Shown here: one piece after another, positions 34,282-43,174 of the stretch
Layout: each line of letters starts with the position of its first letter
Numbering within the stretch: position 1 is the stretch's first letter
DNA from: Phycisphaerae bacterium
GTDB taxonomy: Bacteria; Planctomycetota; Phycisphaerae; Phycisphaerales; UBA1924
Assembly (NCBI GenBank): GCA_014192545.1
Contig: BJHL01000001.1
Location: 827,116 to 891,115, forward strand
Direction of reading: 5' to 3'
DNA: 64,000 nucleotides
Position numbers and translations under genes: made by a program
The notes under the pieces: generated by a model
Told to the model about the DNA's origin: nothing
The model's database searches: none
What the model saw: the letters and a program-made list of their open reading frames with translations, nothing else

Positions 34282-35378
34282 CGAACAAGGGACTGCACAT
34301 CGCGAGCGGCGCGGGCGTGATTGGTGTGGATGTGGGTGATCGCTGGATGGTGGCGTCGCAGCTTGTTGGTCATGGTGGCGCGAAGGCTGTGCTGGGCGCG
34401 AGCGTGCGACTGGCGCGTGCGGCTAGTGGGCCGCTGCTGGAGCAGGAAGCGCTGCTGCTGGGGCAGACGATTGCGCATGCGGGATTTGTCGGATCGCGCA
34501 TTGTGGTGTGCGCGCCCGACGCAGCATTGTTGCCTGCTGTATTGGAGCTGCCACCTCGGTCGTCGAAGGCGCCCATCGATCAGCTTGCTCGGCTGGAGGT
34601 CGCGAGAATTCATCGACGTGAACCGGAGGCATTTGATTTGGCGATGTGGGACTTGCCGGCGACGGATAGGACCAAGGGTGCAACGCATGCGATGGCCCTC
34701 GCGCTGCCCACGGAAGCGGGTGATGCTGTGGCAGCAGCGTTTGATGTCACGGGCGCGGATATTGTTGCGATTGAGCCGAGGGTGTGTGCGCTGGCGCGAT
34801 GCTGCGCCGCGGCGAGTGGTGGCATTCCTGGGTTGTATGGCGTTGTGGATGTTGGCTGGAGCGCGACGATGGTCGTGCTGATTCACGTGACGGGCGAGGA
34901 GCCTGCGAGCGTGATTTATGAGCGCCGGCTGCAGGAAGCGCAGTTTGGCGTGAGCGTGCAGCACCTGCAGAAGGCTGTGGAGATTGACGTGGATGTCGCT
35001 GAAGCGGCGATGCGATGCGGCGAAGAGGAGATGCGCGAAGCCAAGCTCGCGGAGTTGTATCGCTCGATTCGGCGGTATCAGACGGAGTTGTCGGATGCGC
35101 TGGTGCCGGAAGTGCAGCGGTCGGTGGTTTACGCCACGCAGCGATATCCGGCGATTCCGTTGTCGGGCATGTGGATAACCGGTGAAGGCGCGGGCGTGCG
35201 CGGCGTGCGAGCAAGACTGTCGAGCGCGCTGGCGGTTGATGTTGCGACGTTGACGCCTGCGGTGGTGACGCAGACGAATGAGAAAAGTCCGCTCGCGAGA
35301 GACACGTCGATCATTACTTCGCTGGGTTTGGCGGCTTTTAGCAATGCTGGGAGCGCGAAGAAAAGGAAAGCGGCATGA
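34278..35378 (+). CDS. PilM-like actin-fold protein
   Basis: 366 residues from GTG 34278. The N-terminus AGVIGVDVGDRWMVASQL fits phosphate-1 of the actin/Hsp70 fold, as in PilM/competence ComA proteins, and YGVVDVGWSATMVVLIHV fits phosphate-2. The place between GspF and a PilN-like membrane protein matches the pilMNO order. PilM sits on the cytoplasmic face and binds the N-terminus of PilN. The nucleotide-site residues are only partly conserved, so ATP binding is uncertain. Overlaps neighbours by 4 bp. Confidence 0.75.
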   Translation: MTNKGLHIASGAGVIGVDVGDRWMVASQLVGHGGAKAVLGASVRLARAASGPLLEQEALLLGQTIAHAGFVGSRIVVCAPDAALLPAVLELPPRSSKAPIDQLARLEVARIHRREPEAFDLAMWDLPATDRTKGATHAMALALPTEAGDAVAAAFDVTGADIVAIEPRVCALARCCAAASGGIPGLYGVVDVGWSATMVVLIHVTGEEPASVIYERRLQEAQFGVSVQHLQKAVEIDVDVAEAAMRCGEEEMREAKLAELYRSIRRYQTELSDALVPEVQRSVVYATQRYPAIPLSGMWITGEGAGVRGVRARLSSALAVDVATLTPAVVTQTNEKSPLARDTSIITSLGLAAFSNAGSAKKRKAA

Positions 35379-36052
35379 GCGGCCACGGAATAAACAACGG
35401 CGGAATGAGCGTTGTAGGCGTGAACCTGCTTTCGCCCGCGCGTAAGGCGCGGTCGCTGCGTCGCATGCTGATGCGGCGATGGATCAGCGGGCTGGCGATG
35501 TATGTCATGCTGTTGGCGGGGGTCTCGGCGATGGTGCTGCTCTCGACGCGCGTGCAGGGCTTGGCGGAGAACGAACTCGCGGGCGTGAGCATGCAGCTTG
35601 AGCAGCGCGAGGCTGAGCACAAGCAGTTGATGTCGCAACGAAACGAGTTGCGCAAGCGCGTGAACGCGGCGCGAGCGGTTGGTTATCACGCGGATTGGAG
35701 CATTCTGCTGCGACTCATCGCTGAGCGACGTGGCAATGTGATCACGTTTGATGATGTGTCGCTTGAACATCGGATGGAACTGGTGCCGGTTGAGCGGGCG
35801 GCGGATGCGAAGGGACCAGCGCCGGCGCCGATGCGAAAAGAGCAGTATGAGCTGACGCTGATTGGCGTGGGCGAAGACGTGCGCAGTGTGAACAGCTTTG
35901 TGGTGGCGCTTGAAGAGTCAGAATTGTTTGATCGCGTGCGAAGGACGGAATCGAACGCGCCGGATGAACGGGGCACGCATTTTCGCATCATTTGCGTGAT
36001 GCGAGACGGCGGCGAGACGCACGGAGCAAGCAGCCAGGAGAGCAAGCAATGA
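35375..36052 (+). CDS. PilN-like inner-membrane assembly protein
   Basis: 225 residues. The short cytosolic N-terminus contains VVGVNLLSPARKA, the INLLP-like PilM-binding motif of PilN. One TM helix follows (about 40-62, GLAMYVMLLAGVSAMVLL), then a coiled-coil periplasmic segment (about 75-110, QLEQREAEHKQLMSQRNELR) and a small ferredoxin-like domain (YELTLIGVGEDVRSVNSFVV). The order after PilM and the 4-bp overlaps support the call. Similarity to PilN is structural and positional rather than strong in sequence. Confidence 0.75.
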   Translation: MSGHGINNGGMSVVGVNLLSPARKARSLRRMLMRRWISGLAMYVMLLAGVSAMVLLSTRVQGLAENELAGVSMQLEQREAEHKQLMSQRNELRKRVNAARAVGYHADWSILLRLIAERRGNVITFDDVSLEHRMELVPVERAADAKGPAPAPMRKEQYELTLIGVGEDVRSVNSFVVALEESELFDRVRRTESNAPDERGTHFRIICVMRDGGETHGASSQESKQ

Positions 36053-36666
36053 GCGATGTGAATCCGAATGTGCAGCGTGCCACGCGGTCGGTTCCTCCCA
36101 AGGTGGTGCATGTTGTCGGGGGCGCAATCGGGCTTGCGCTTGGTGCGGCGTTTGTGATGATGGTGCTGATGCCCGTGCAGGCAAGGCAGGCGCAGGCGCA
36201 GTCTGACGGCAACAAGCTGGCGGAGGCGCGAGCGTCACTGGCGGATAAGGATCGCAAGATTGTGGTGGGTCGGGCTGAACTGGCGGGGCTGCGGCAGCAG
36301 CTTGATTCTTCTGTGCAGTTGCAGTCGTCGGAGAATGTCAATCGCGTGGTGCAGAATGTGACTGATGCCGCGATCAAAGCTGGGCTCAGTGTTGCGGAAG
36401 TGACGCCGGGCGACAAGGAACGCGAGAGCCGGGAGTACGGGATTGTGCCGATTCAGTTGACGGCGACGGGCACCTTCGCGCAGACGCTTAACTTTCTGCA
36501 TGCGAGCAATGGCGAGTTTCGAGATATCGCGACGCGCGGCATTCATGTGCGCCGGCGAGACGGTGCAGCGGGTGTTGATGTAAAACTTGATTTGGCGTGG
36601 TACACGCTGCCCGGCAGAGAAGCTGGTTCTAACGGTCGTAGCGATCGTGCGGGCGCGGCGCGGTGA
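36049..36666 (+). CDS. PilO/GspM-like inner-membrane assembly protein
   Basis: 205 residues from ATG 36049, which overlaps the previous stop as ATGA; an upstream in-frame start would lie inside the PilN-like gene. A TM helix spans about 19-42 (VVHVVGGAIGLALGAAFVMM). A coiled coil follows (about 50-90), and a C-terminal ferredoxin-like domain includes IPIQLTATGTFAQTLNFLHA, the PilO-type pattern. It should pair with the PilN-like protein in the periplasm. Confidence 0.75.
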   Translation: MSDVNPNVQRATRSVPPKVVHVVGGAIGLALGAAFVMMVLMPVQARQAQAQSDGNKLAEARASLADKDRKIVVGRAELAGLRQQLDSSVQLQSSENVNRVVQNVTDAAIKAGLSVAEVTPGDKERESREYGIVPIQLTATGTFAQTLNFLHASNGEFRDIATRGIHVRRRDGAAGVDVKLDLAWYTLPGREAGSNGRSDRAGAAR

Positions 36667-36717
36667 TTGATCGGGCAGATCGCTTGACACTGCCATCAGC
36701 AAATCGTCTGCTTGGGC

Positions 36718-37290
36718 GTGGAACTGACGAAACAACACAAAGTGCTTCTTGGCGTGCTCGGTCTGGGTGTGGTTGCCGTGATTGGCGACCGCGTGCTGCT
36801 GTCGGGCGGTGTGACTGCACCCGCGACGGCGGAGGCCAGACCCGCGAGTGAAGTTGTCAAGCCAGCGGAGGCGAGTGAGCCTGTTCAGCATGGCACCGTG
36901 CTGGCGGACCGGCTTGCGACTGCGGCTTCACAGTTGCGGGCGGATGCGAGCGCTGATGCGCAGCTTGATAGCATGTTTGGTGCGACTGCTACGACTGCAG
37001 CGAGCACGCGTCAAGCGGCGATTGTTGAGGCCGAGACGCGAGAAAAGACGCCTGAGCAGTTTCAGTTTCTCAAACTCAGCACGGTGATGCTGAATCCGAG
37101 GCCTATGGCGTGGATTACTGGCGAGAAGCTGGAGTTGAATGACGAGGTGCGCGTGGGCGAAGGCGCGGACCGGCACAGCGTGAAGCTGCTGGCGGTGAAG
37201 GGGCCTGATCGCAAGACGGGCGACTTGGGCAGCGTCACGGTGCTGGTGGATGGCGAGCATCGCGTTGAACTGGTTATCGACCGGCGATGA
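36718..37290 (+). CDS. Hypothetical pilus/T2SS operon protein, GspC/PilP-like topology
   Basis: 190 residues from GTG 36718 (MELTKQHKVLLGVLGLG); TTG 36712 is an alternative, and no clear Shine-Dalgarno settles it. An N-terminal TM helix (about 8-28) is followed by an Ala/Thr/Glu-rich linker (about 30-115) and a small beta-rich C-terminal domain (about 120-190, FLKLSTVMLNPRPMAWITG). This topology and its place after the PilO-like gene fit a GspC/PilP-type connector to a secretin, but I see no secretin gene in the window. Sequence similarity is too low for a firm name. Confidence 0.6.
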   Translation: MELTKQHKVLLGVLGLGVVAVIGDRVLLSGGVTAPATAEARPASEVVKPAEASEPVQHGTVLADRLATAASQLRADASADAQLDSMFGATATTAASTRQAAIVEAETREKTPEQFQFLKLSTVMLNPRPMAWITGEKLELNDEVRVGEGADRHSVKLLAVKGPDRKTGDLGSVTVLVDGEHRVELVIDRR

Positions 37291-37476
37291 GCTGACGGGT
37301 TGTAGCGGTTGCGCGATCTTCGTGCATGTTGCGACGCGAGATTGCGGGTTGCAGATTGCTGTGACTCAACTTCGTGGGGGGAGTTGTCGATGACTAAGCA
37401 AGTGGGCTGACCCACACTGCAGCCATGTTCGCTGCGGATGGAATTGGATCGTGGGGCGGTTCGTGGAGACTTTTCA

Positions 37477-37959
37477 ATGGTGCGTGGCACTCAAACTCTT
37501 CGTCGCGGTTTCAGCCTCATCGAGCTGGTGATCGTGATCGTGATCATCGGCATCATCGCAGCGATTGCCATTCCGCGCATGAGCCGCGGTGCGGAGGGTG
37601 CGGCCGAGAGCAGCCTGCGGGCGAACCTGGCGGTGCTGCGGAATGCGATTGATTTGTATGACAACGAACACGAGGGTACGCTGCCGACCGTTGCGAGCTT
37701 TGTCGCCCAGATGACAACGTTCACCGATTTGGCGGGCACTGCGAATGCGACATCGAGTAATGTGTACCTCTATGGACCCTACCTGCGTGAGATTCCTCCG
37801 CTGCCGGTGAAGGTGCCTTCGGGGGTGAACCCCAAGGCGAATGGCGTAGCGGCGTCGTCGGCTGCAACGGTCGGTTGGATCTACACCGAGTCGACTGGTG
37901 TGATAAGGGCCAACAGCAGCATAGTGGGCAGCAATGGCACTGCCTACAACACCTGGTGA
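37477..37959 (+). CDS. Major pseudopilin (GspG-like)
   Basis: 160 residues from ATG 37477, preceded by GTGGAGAC. Leader MVRGTQTLRRG is cut after Gly11; mature F12 S L I E16 gives Glu5, followed by VIVIVIIGIIAAIAIPRM, a hydrophobic helix typical of GspG. The body, ENLxxLRxAxDLYxxEH-like (LAVLRNAIDLYDNEHEGTLP), is close to GspG. The gene is separated from the upstream part of the operon by 186 bp and is followed by a hairpin, both consistent with separate and higher expression of a major subunit. Confidence 0.88.
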   Translation: MVRGTQTLRRGFSLIELVIVIVIIGIIAAIAIPRMSRGAEGAAESSLRANLAVLRNAIDLYDNEHEGTLPTVASFVAQMTTFTDLAGTANATSSNVYLYGPYLREIPPLPVKVPSGVNPKANGVAASSAATVGWIYTESTGVIRANSSIVGSNGTAYNTW

Positions 37960-37982
37960 ATCGAAACAACTCCAGTACTCAC

Positions 37983-38010
37983 ACGCCGATGCGATCTTGC
38001 GTCGGCGTTT
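37983..38010 (+). terminator. Hairpin after the major pseudopilin gene (partial terminator or mRNA stabiliser)
   Basis: A ten-pair stem ACGCCGATGC / GCGTCGGCGT (one T-G), loop GATCTT, followed by only three Ts. It ends 17 bp before the next pseudopilin start, which has its own GTAGGAGG box. It could leave the GspG-like mRNA in excess over the minor pseudopilins. Confidence 0.6.
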
Positions 38011-38026
38011 GTCGTAGGAGGAATGC

Positions 38027-38626
38027 ATGTTTGCTCGGCGCGCGTTCAGCATGGTGGAACTGGTCATTGTTCTGGCAATCGTCGGCGTGACGTCGGCTAT
38101 CGCGTTGCCGCGGTACTTGAGCAGTACGACACGCGTGAAGGTTGATGGCGCGGCGCGGAAAGTTGTCGCGGATATTGAGCGGCTGCGCGATCGGGCTCGC
38201 CAGCAAGGGCGCGAGCAGAGGGTGTATTTTGGCGATGCGGGGTATGTGCTGGTGACGACAGACGACAGCGGTGCGGCGGTGAAAGAGCAGGTGGACCTGA
38301 CACTCGAACCGTATCGCGTTGGCATCAAAGCTCAGGTGATGACTGATCGAGGATTGATGTTTGACTCGCTGGGGCGAGCGGGCACGCCGCTGGTGATTTA
38401 TCTGACCAATGGCGATCACACGCGCGGCGTGTCGTTTGATCCGACGAGCGGCAAAGCTGAGGTGTTTGTGCCAGAGCGGATGGCTGATGGCAAACTGAAC
38501 GCCGATAGTGTTGAGATGAAGCCGCGCGTGCGGGAAGCGCTGGCTGCGGGCGTGCGCACGGTGCCGATGGAGCCTGCGAGCGCGACGTCGCTGGCGACGG
38601 AACTGGATGATGTGATCAGGAACTGA
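38027..38626 (+). CDS. Minor pseudopilin (GspH-like)
   Basis: 199 residues. The leader is short: MFARRA, then F7 S M V E11 (Glu5 of the mature form), followed by LVIVLAIVGVTSAIALPRYL. The -1 residue is Ala rather than Gly, as in some GspH/FimT proteins. The body is beta-rich (EQRVYFGDAGYVLVTTDDSG) as expected for GspH/FimT. A GTAGGAGG box lies just upstream. It belongs to the minor pseudopilin group with the next three genes. Confidence 0.8.
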   Translation: MFARRAFSMVELVIVLAIVGVTSAIALPRYLSSTTRVKVDGAARKVVADIERLRDRARQQGREQRVYFGDAGYVLVTTDDSGAAVKEQVDLTLEPYRVGIKAQVMTDRGLMFDSLGRAGTPLVIYLTNGDHTRGVSFDPTSGKAEVFVPERMADGKLNADSVEMKPRVREALAAGVRTVPMEPASATSLATELDDVIRN

Positions 38627-38631
38627 CGAGC

Positions 38632-39675
38632 ATGGGAAGCAATCGCCGACATGCCTTCACGCTGGTTGAAATGGTCGTGACCATGGGCATTCTCGCGTTG
38701 GTGATGGGCGCCATGACGTCGATCATGATGTTTACGGCCAAGGCGATGCCGACGAGCTTTGATGCAGACGTGCGGACCGATAGCGATGAGCGCACGTTGC
38801 GTGAGGCGTTGTGGTTGCTTGCTGATGCGAAGGTGTTTCTCACGAGGAATGCCGGTGAAGTGGCGTTCAAGACACCGGACCTGGACTATGACGGGTTGGA
38901 CGACACATCGCAGTTGATGTTTTCAGGAACAAGTGGCGATCCGCTGATGATGGGCTTGAATGGCACCCAGCAAACACTGATTGATGATGTAGCCAGCGTA
39001 ACGTTCGACGTGGCGGTAAGAGAGCGAACGATGACGGCGGTATCAGGCACGTACGAAACAGCGGAGATGCTCATAGACGGTTGGCCGGGTCCGATGAACG
39101 CTCTGCGCGAGTGTTCGATCACGAAGTCATTGGCGATGCGGCTACAACCGCAGCTGCCGCATGATGCCACGCAGTTTCGCATCACCCGGGCGCGATACTT
39201 CGTGAAGCCTGTCTCGGGCAAGACGTGCAACGTGCGTATGTTAATTGCAGACGCGACCGGTGCAGGTCAGCCTGATCCGGCTAAGGTCCGGACAACTGCT
39301 TCAACCACACACACCGGGCTTTTATCTTCGGGACAATGGGTATCGCAGGCCTTTGCAAGCAACACGTACTGGTACGCGGCGACTGAGCGACCATTTCTTT
39401 GGGGCGACACTACGAACATGTCCGCTGAGTTCGAACTTGGCGTCGAAACGACTGCGCCACACGCCGGGTACACGGTGTATTCTGAGTTTGGAGAACCCAC
39501 AGTGACACGCCAGTTTACGGCGATGGTGTTTGAGGTGTACGCCGTTGTTCGGCGGCCCGCGACCGTGACGTCAACTTACAGCGCGGCGGCGGTGCTACAC
39601 GTGAGTGTTGTACGGACTGATGGCGTGGTGATTCGCGCATCGGTGCCTTTGAGGAATCAGCCGGCGATGCCATAA
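38632..39675 (+). CDS. Minor pseudopilin (GspJ-like position)
   Basis: 347 residues, long for a minor pseudopilin. Leader MGSNRRHA is followed by FTLVEMVVTMGILALVMGAM with Glu5. The rest is a large beta-rich exported domain that I cannot match closely to GspJ (VTFDVAVREREMTAVSG-like segments). It lies 5 bp after the previous gene and 2 bp before the next, in a typical H-J-I-K-like block. The assignment to GspJ is by order and topology. Confidence 0.75.
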   Translation: MGSNRRHAFTLVEMVVTMGILALVMGAMTSIMMFTAKAMPTSFDADVRTDSDERTLREALWLLADAKVFLTRNAGEVAFKTPDLDYDGLDDTSQLMFSGTSGDPLMMGLNGTQQTLIDDVASVTFDVAVRERTMTAVSGTYETAEMLIDGWPGPMNALRECSITKSLAMRLQPQLPHDATQFRITRARYFVKPVSGKTCNVRMLIADATGAGQPDPAKVRTTASTTHTGLLSSGQWVSQAFASNTYWYAATERPFLWGDTTNMSAEFELGVETTAPHAGYTVYSEFGEPTVTRQFTAMVFEVYAVVRRPATVTSTYSAAAVLHVSVVRTDGVVIRASVPLRNQPAMP

Positions 39676-39677
39676 CT

Positions 39678-40217
39678 ATGAACGCACGACGCGACAACTC
39701 TAGTCGGCGAGGCTTTACGCTGATTGAAGCGGCGTTGTCGCTTGTCATTGTGTCGGTGGTGGCGGTTGCGGGGTTGAACGCTGTGTCGGTGGCGCGCAAG
39801 AGTCGGACGCATGCCACCGAAGAAGTGCAGGGACGGATGTACGCCGATGGGCTGCTGGCTGAGATTGTGGCGAAGCGATATCGCGATGCGGCGCTGCCCG
39901 CGAGCGCACTTGGGCCTGAAGCGACCGATGACATTGGCTCGGCGGCGTGGCGCACGGTGGACGATGTTGATGATTACAACGGTTTCGCGATGAGTCCGAT
40001 GACGGATGAAGGCGGCAATACGTTGTCGTCGGGGTCGTGGGGTTGCAACGTGACGGTGGAGTGGGTTGCTGCGAGCAATCCGGGCAATGTGTCGGCGACA
40101 GAATCGGGCGTGAAGCGCATTCGTGTCGCGGTGTACAAGGGCAATCGCGTGGTGGCGCGTGCGGCGGCTTTGCGCACGTTGGGCACTGACACAGCGATGA
40201 TGGGAGTAACGCCATGA
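39678..40217 (+). CDS. Minor pseudopilin (GspI-like)
   Basis: 179 residues. Leader MNARRDNSSRRG is cut before FTLIEAALSLVIVSVVAVAG, with Glu5 present. The short exported domain (GNTLSSGSWGCNVTVEWVAA) and its place directly before the GspK-like gene (4-bp overlap) fit GspI. It would join the tip complex of the pseudopilus with the neighbouring minor subunits. Confidence 0.75.
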   Translation: MNARRDNSSRRGFTLIEAALSLVIVSVVAVAGLNAVSVARKSRTHATEEVQGRMYADGLLAEIVAKRYRDAALPASALGPEATDDIGSAAWRTVDDVDDYNGFAMSPMTDEGGNTLSSGSWGCNVTVEWVAASNPGNVSATESGVKRIRVAVYKGNRVVARAAALRTLGTDTAMMGVTP

Positions 40218-41482
40218 TGCAACCCCTGCGAAATTCGAAAGCGTTGCACCGGCGAGGGTCGGTGTATGTGTTCGTGCTGGGTGCGGCAATGCTCATTGCA
40301 ACTACCGGGATTCTGGCGACCACGCTGCAGTCTGCAAGGCTCGTGCGACAACGCAGCATGGACGCGACGGTAAGCGTGGATGCTGAGCACGCGGCGGCGG
40401 TGGAGTATGCGATTGAGACATTTGAGAACGATCCATCGGGCAGTGCGTGGCGGCCATTCAGCAGGTTGGTGGTGAATGCACCGGCAATGCTGGGTACAAG
40501 CGGCACGAGTCACGTGTTGAGTCTGACGGATCCGGCAGATGACAACCTGCGCACGGTGAACCTGGTAGATGATGTGCGGTTGCGTGTGGAAAGCACGGTG
40601 GGTGCATCCAAGCGTGCGACGCAGCTCACGTTTGGATTTACGCAGACGCCGCTCAGCGCTTTGAGCAATGCGTTGATCCGGGAGAGTGAGCATCCGGGCA
40701 GCGCAATTGCGGTTAGTGGCACGATAGCAACGGCGGCAAGTTTGCCGGTGCGAGCTGCGGCCTACGACGCGAATGCACAGACCGGCGTGACGCCAGCGCA
40801 ACTCAATGCGGCGATCCTTGCGATGAACTCGACGGTGCCGGGAGAAGTGCAGGAGCCGCCATCGGAGTTGTTCGTGTACTACCGCAGCATCGGCACGCTG
40901 ATTACGTTGAGCACGGCGACGACGTATGACGAGGTGTTGTTCTCGCCCACGAGTAATCCGGCGGGAACGGGGCTGAATGCACGTGGCATTTATGTGATTG
41001 ATTGCAACAACAAGAGGCTGAGGCTTTCAGAATCGCGTGTACTTGGCACACTTGTGATTATCAACCCGCACACGACTTCGGAGATTGGGCCCAGGGTGTC
41101 CATGTCGCCGGCGTCGGCTGACTTGCCCACGTTGCTGGTGGACGGCGAGATGTTCTTCCAGTTGGACGATTATGATCTGCTGGAGTGGGATGCTGAACGC
41201 AATTTCAATCCCAGCGGAGCACCGTATCTGGGCGAGACGGATTCTGACGAGAGCGATCGATATCCCTCATGGATTCGTGGGCTCACGTACGTCTCTGGGA
41301 AAGCGAAGATAAGCCAGAACAGTGTATTTGAAGGCGTTCTGTGGGTCAATGGCAGGGTGCAGGTGAGCGACGCACGAACTTTGACTGTGCGATGGGCTCC
41401 GCTGACGGCGCCGATTCCGGGCTTTACAACGGCGTCGAGCATGTTTGTGGAAGCAGACAGCGTGCAGCGGTTGGCACCGTGA
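40214..41482 (+). CDS. GspK/PilX-like tip pseudopilin
   Basis: 422 residues. The N-terminus HRRGSVYVFVLGAAMLIATT has a prepilin-like leader and hydrophobic helix but lacks Glu at mature position 5, the hallmark of GspK-type tip subunits. The large exported body fits GspK or PilX-like proteins and includes a long beta-rich region that may form a right-handed helix (QLDDYDLLEWDAERN). It is the last gene of the operon, which runs from 28.9 to 41.5 kb, and it converges on the HD-GYP gene with a 24-bp gap. Confidence 0.75.
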   Translation: MMQPLRNSKALHRRGSVYVFVLGAAMLIATTGILATTLQSARLVRQRSMDATVSVDAEHAAAVEYAIETFENDPSGSAWRPFSRLVVNAPAMLGTSGTSHVLSLTDPADDNLRTVNLVDDVRLRVESTVGASKRATQLTFGFTQTPLSALSNALIRESEHPGSAIAVSGTIATAASLPVRAAAYDANAQTGVTPAQLNAAILAMNSTVPGEVQEPPSELFVYYRSIGTLITLSTATTYDEVLFSPTSNPAGTGLNARGIYVIDCNNKRLRLSESRVLGTLVIINPHTTSEIGPRVSMSPASADLPTLLVDGEMFFQLDDYDLLEWDAERNFNPSGAPYLGETDSDESDRYPSWIRGLTYVSGKAKISQNSVFEGVLWVNGRVQVSDARTLTVRWAPLTAPIPGFTTASSMFVEADSVQRLAP

Positions 41483-41506
41483 GATTCGTTGCGAGAATCG
41501 AAACGC

Positions 41507-43153
41507 TTACGCCGCTTTGCTTGTCGCGCGTTCTTCGGCGGTTTGCTGGTCCATGGCTGCGTGGCGCAGCGTCATGGCGTCGTACTCGGTCAAGTCGAGC
41601 GTGAGCATGAGCTGGCTGATGCGCGGGTCAAGCTGGGTGCCGCCGCTCTTGGCGATTTCAGCAAGGACCACTTCGCGCGGCATTTTGCTGCGATAGGCGC
41701 GGTTGCTGCTCATGGCGTCGAACGTGTCGGCGACGGCGATGATACGGGCGATCAGCGGAATCTCATTTGCAAGCAAGCCGTGCGGATAGCCGCGGCCGTC
41801 GTAGCGTTCGTGGTGATGCATGACGCCTGGCAGGATGTCTTCGAGCATCGTGACACCTTTGAGGATGTCGTAGCCGGTTTCTGGGTGTTTTTTGATATGG
41901 GCAAATTCTTCGTCGGTGAGTTTGCCAGGTTTGAGCAGCACGTTTTCGGGCACGCCGATCTTGCCGACATCGTGCACCAGGCCAGCGATGCGGATGCGTT
42001 CGCATTGCTGCGCGGGCAAGCCCGCAAGCTGCGCGAGCTGCATGGAGATGAGCGCGACGCGCTCGCTATGACCGCGGGTGTAGCGGTCTTTGGCGTCGAT
42101 GGCGGCGGTCATGGCTTGCACAGTGCCCATGAAGAGCTGATGTTGGTCGTCGTAGAGAGCGACGTTGTCGATGAAGGTGGTCAGGAAGCCCGCACACGCC
42201 TCGAAGAGTTGCGTGTCGTAGCTGCTGATCATCCAGTCATCGCCGCCTTTGTTGCCAGCCATGACAACGCCGATCTGATTGCCTTTGCAAAGCAGCGGCT
42301 GCGTGATGACCTGCGGATTGCTTTCGTTGGCAATACCGTCAAGGTCGGTGCGAATCTTGCAGGTCGTGTCGTTGTCGTGCATCGCTCGGGCTGCGACCTG
42401 GCGGAAGGCGTCAGCAGCCAGAGGTAGTTCGCCTTGGTGAACAAGCATGCTGCTGAGCACGCTTGGCGTCTTTGGAGTCTTCTCAAAGAGCACCGCAACC
42501 CAGCCAAATTTCAGGCTCATTGCAGCTCGCGTGCAGAGGTTCTGCAAGAACTCTTCGGGACTGAGGACCGACTTCATCGAGCGACCAAGGCTGTACAGCA
42601 CGTCGATGGTTTCAAAGGCACCTGTGAGTTGCTTTGTGAAGCCTTCAAGTTCGCTTTTGCCACACAGCGTTGCAGCAACGTCTTGGCTCATCGTGCTGAG
42701 TGATTGGGCGAAGAGTTGTGAAGCCGCTAGACCAATGCTGCCTGTGGCGTTGACGAGTAGTTCAACCTCGGTATCTTCAAGGCCAGCTTCTTTGCACGCG
42801 CGAGCGAGAATCTCGCTGCTGCGGGCATCGGGTTCGATCATCACAACTGCTGTTGAGCCGCGCAGGCCTGTGTCGTCGGTGTGCGGGCAAAGCACGATGG
42901 ACAGACCTTCGCTGATCTTCGCAGAAGCAAGACCGCCGCGTAAACGCTTGGGAGTTTCGAGCAGTGCGATGCGTTGCAGGGCGTTTGCGAAGGTCGGCGC
43001 GCGAAGCACATCGGCCCAGAGTTCGTGTGGAGCAACAACATCGAGCAGCAAACCGTCAGGGCCGAGAGCGCACGCAAGTAAACCCAGCTTGCTGCATCGA
43101 GCGAGCATCGCGTCGAGGGTGGGGTTGCCGGTCTTGTGCGTGTCTGTGGACAT
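41507..43153 (-). CDS. HD-GYP domain protein, cyclic-di-GMP phosphodiesterase family
   Basis: 548 residues. The N-terminal 150 residues are unassigned. A GAF-like domain (about 195-340, LGRSMKSVLSPEEFLQNLCT) is followed by a complete HD-GYP domain (about 350-530) with the HD metal site LVHDVGKIG, HHERYDGRGYP containing the GYP motif, and ADTFDAMSSNRAYR. The family hydrolyses cyclic di-GMP in the cytosol. It is cotranscribed with the receiver protein upstream on the same strand (21-bp gap). Being next to the pilus-like operon suggests that it ties second-messenger level to secretion or attachment. Confidence 0.9.
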   Translation of the reverse strand: MSTDTHKTGNPTLDAMLARCSKLGLLACALGPDGLLLDVVAPHELWADVLRAPTFANALQRIALLETPKRLRGGLASAKISEGLSIVLCPHTDDTGLRGSTAVVMIEPDARSSEILARACKEAGLEDTEVELLVNATGSIGLAASQLFAQSLSTMSQDVAATLCGKSELEGFTKQLTGAFETIDVLYSLGRSMKSVLSPEEFLQNLCTRAAMSLKFGWVAVLFEKTPKTPSVLSSMLVHQGELPLAADAFRQVAARAMHDNDTTCKIRTDLDGIANESNPQVITQPLLCKGNQIGVVMAGNKGGDDWMISSYDTQLFEACAGFLTTFIDNVALYDDQHQLFMGTVQAMTAAIDAKDRYTRGHSERVALISMQLAQLAGLPAQQCERIRIAGLVHDVGKIGVPENVLLKPGKLTDEEFAHIKKHPETGYDILKGVTMLEDILPGVMHHHERYDGRGYPHGLLANEIPLIARIIAVADTFDAMSSNRAYRSKMPREVVLAEIAKSGGTQLDPRISQLMLTLDLTEYDAMTLRHAAMDQQTAEERATSKAA

Positions 43154-43174
43154 TTTCGGTTTCCTGCACCGCGT

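Noticed and set aside
39262..39292. A copy of the 38-bp repeat inside the GspJ-like gene
   Set aside because: It shares GATCCGG and GGTCCGG, but the segment between them is too short and unrelated.
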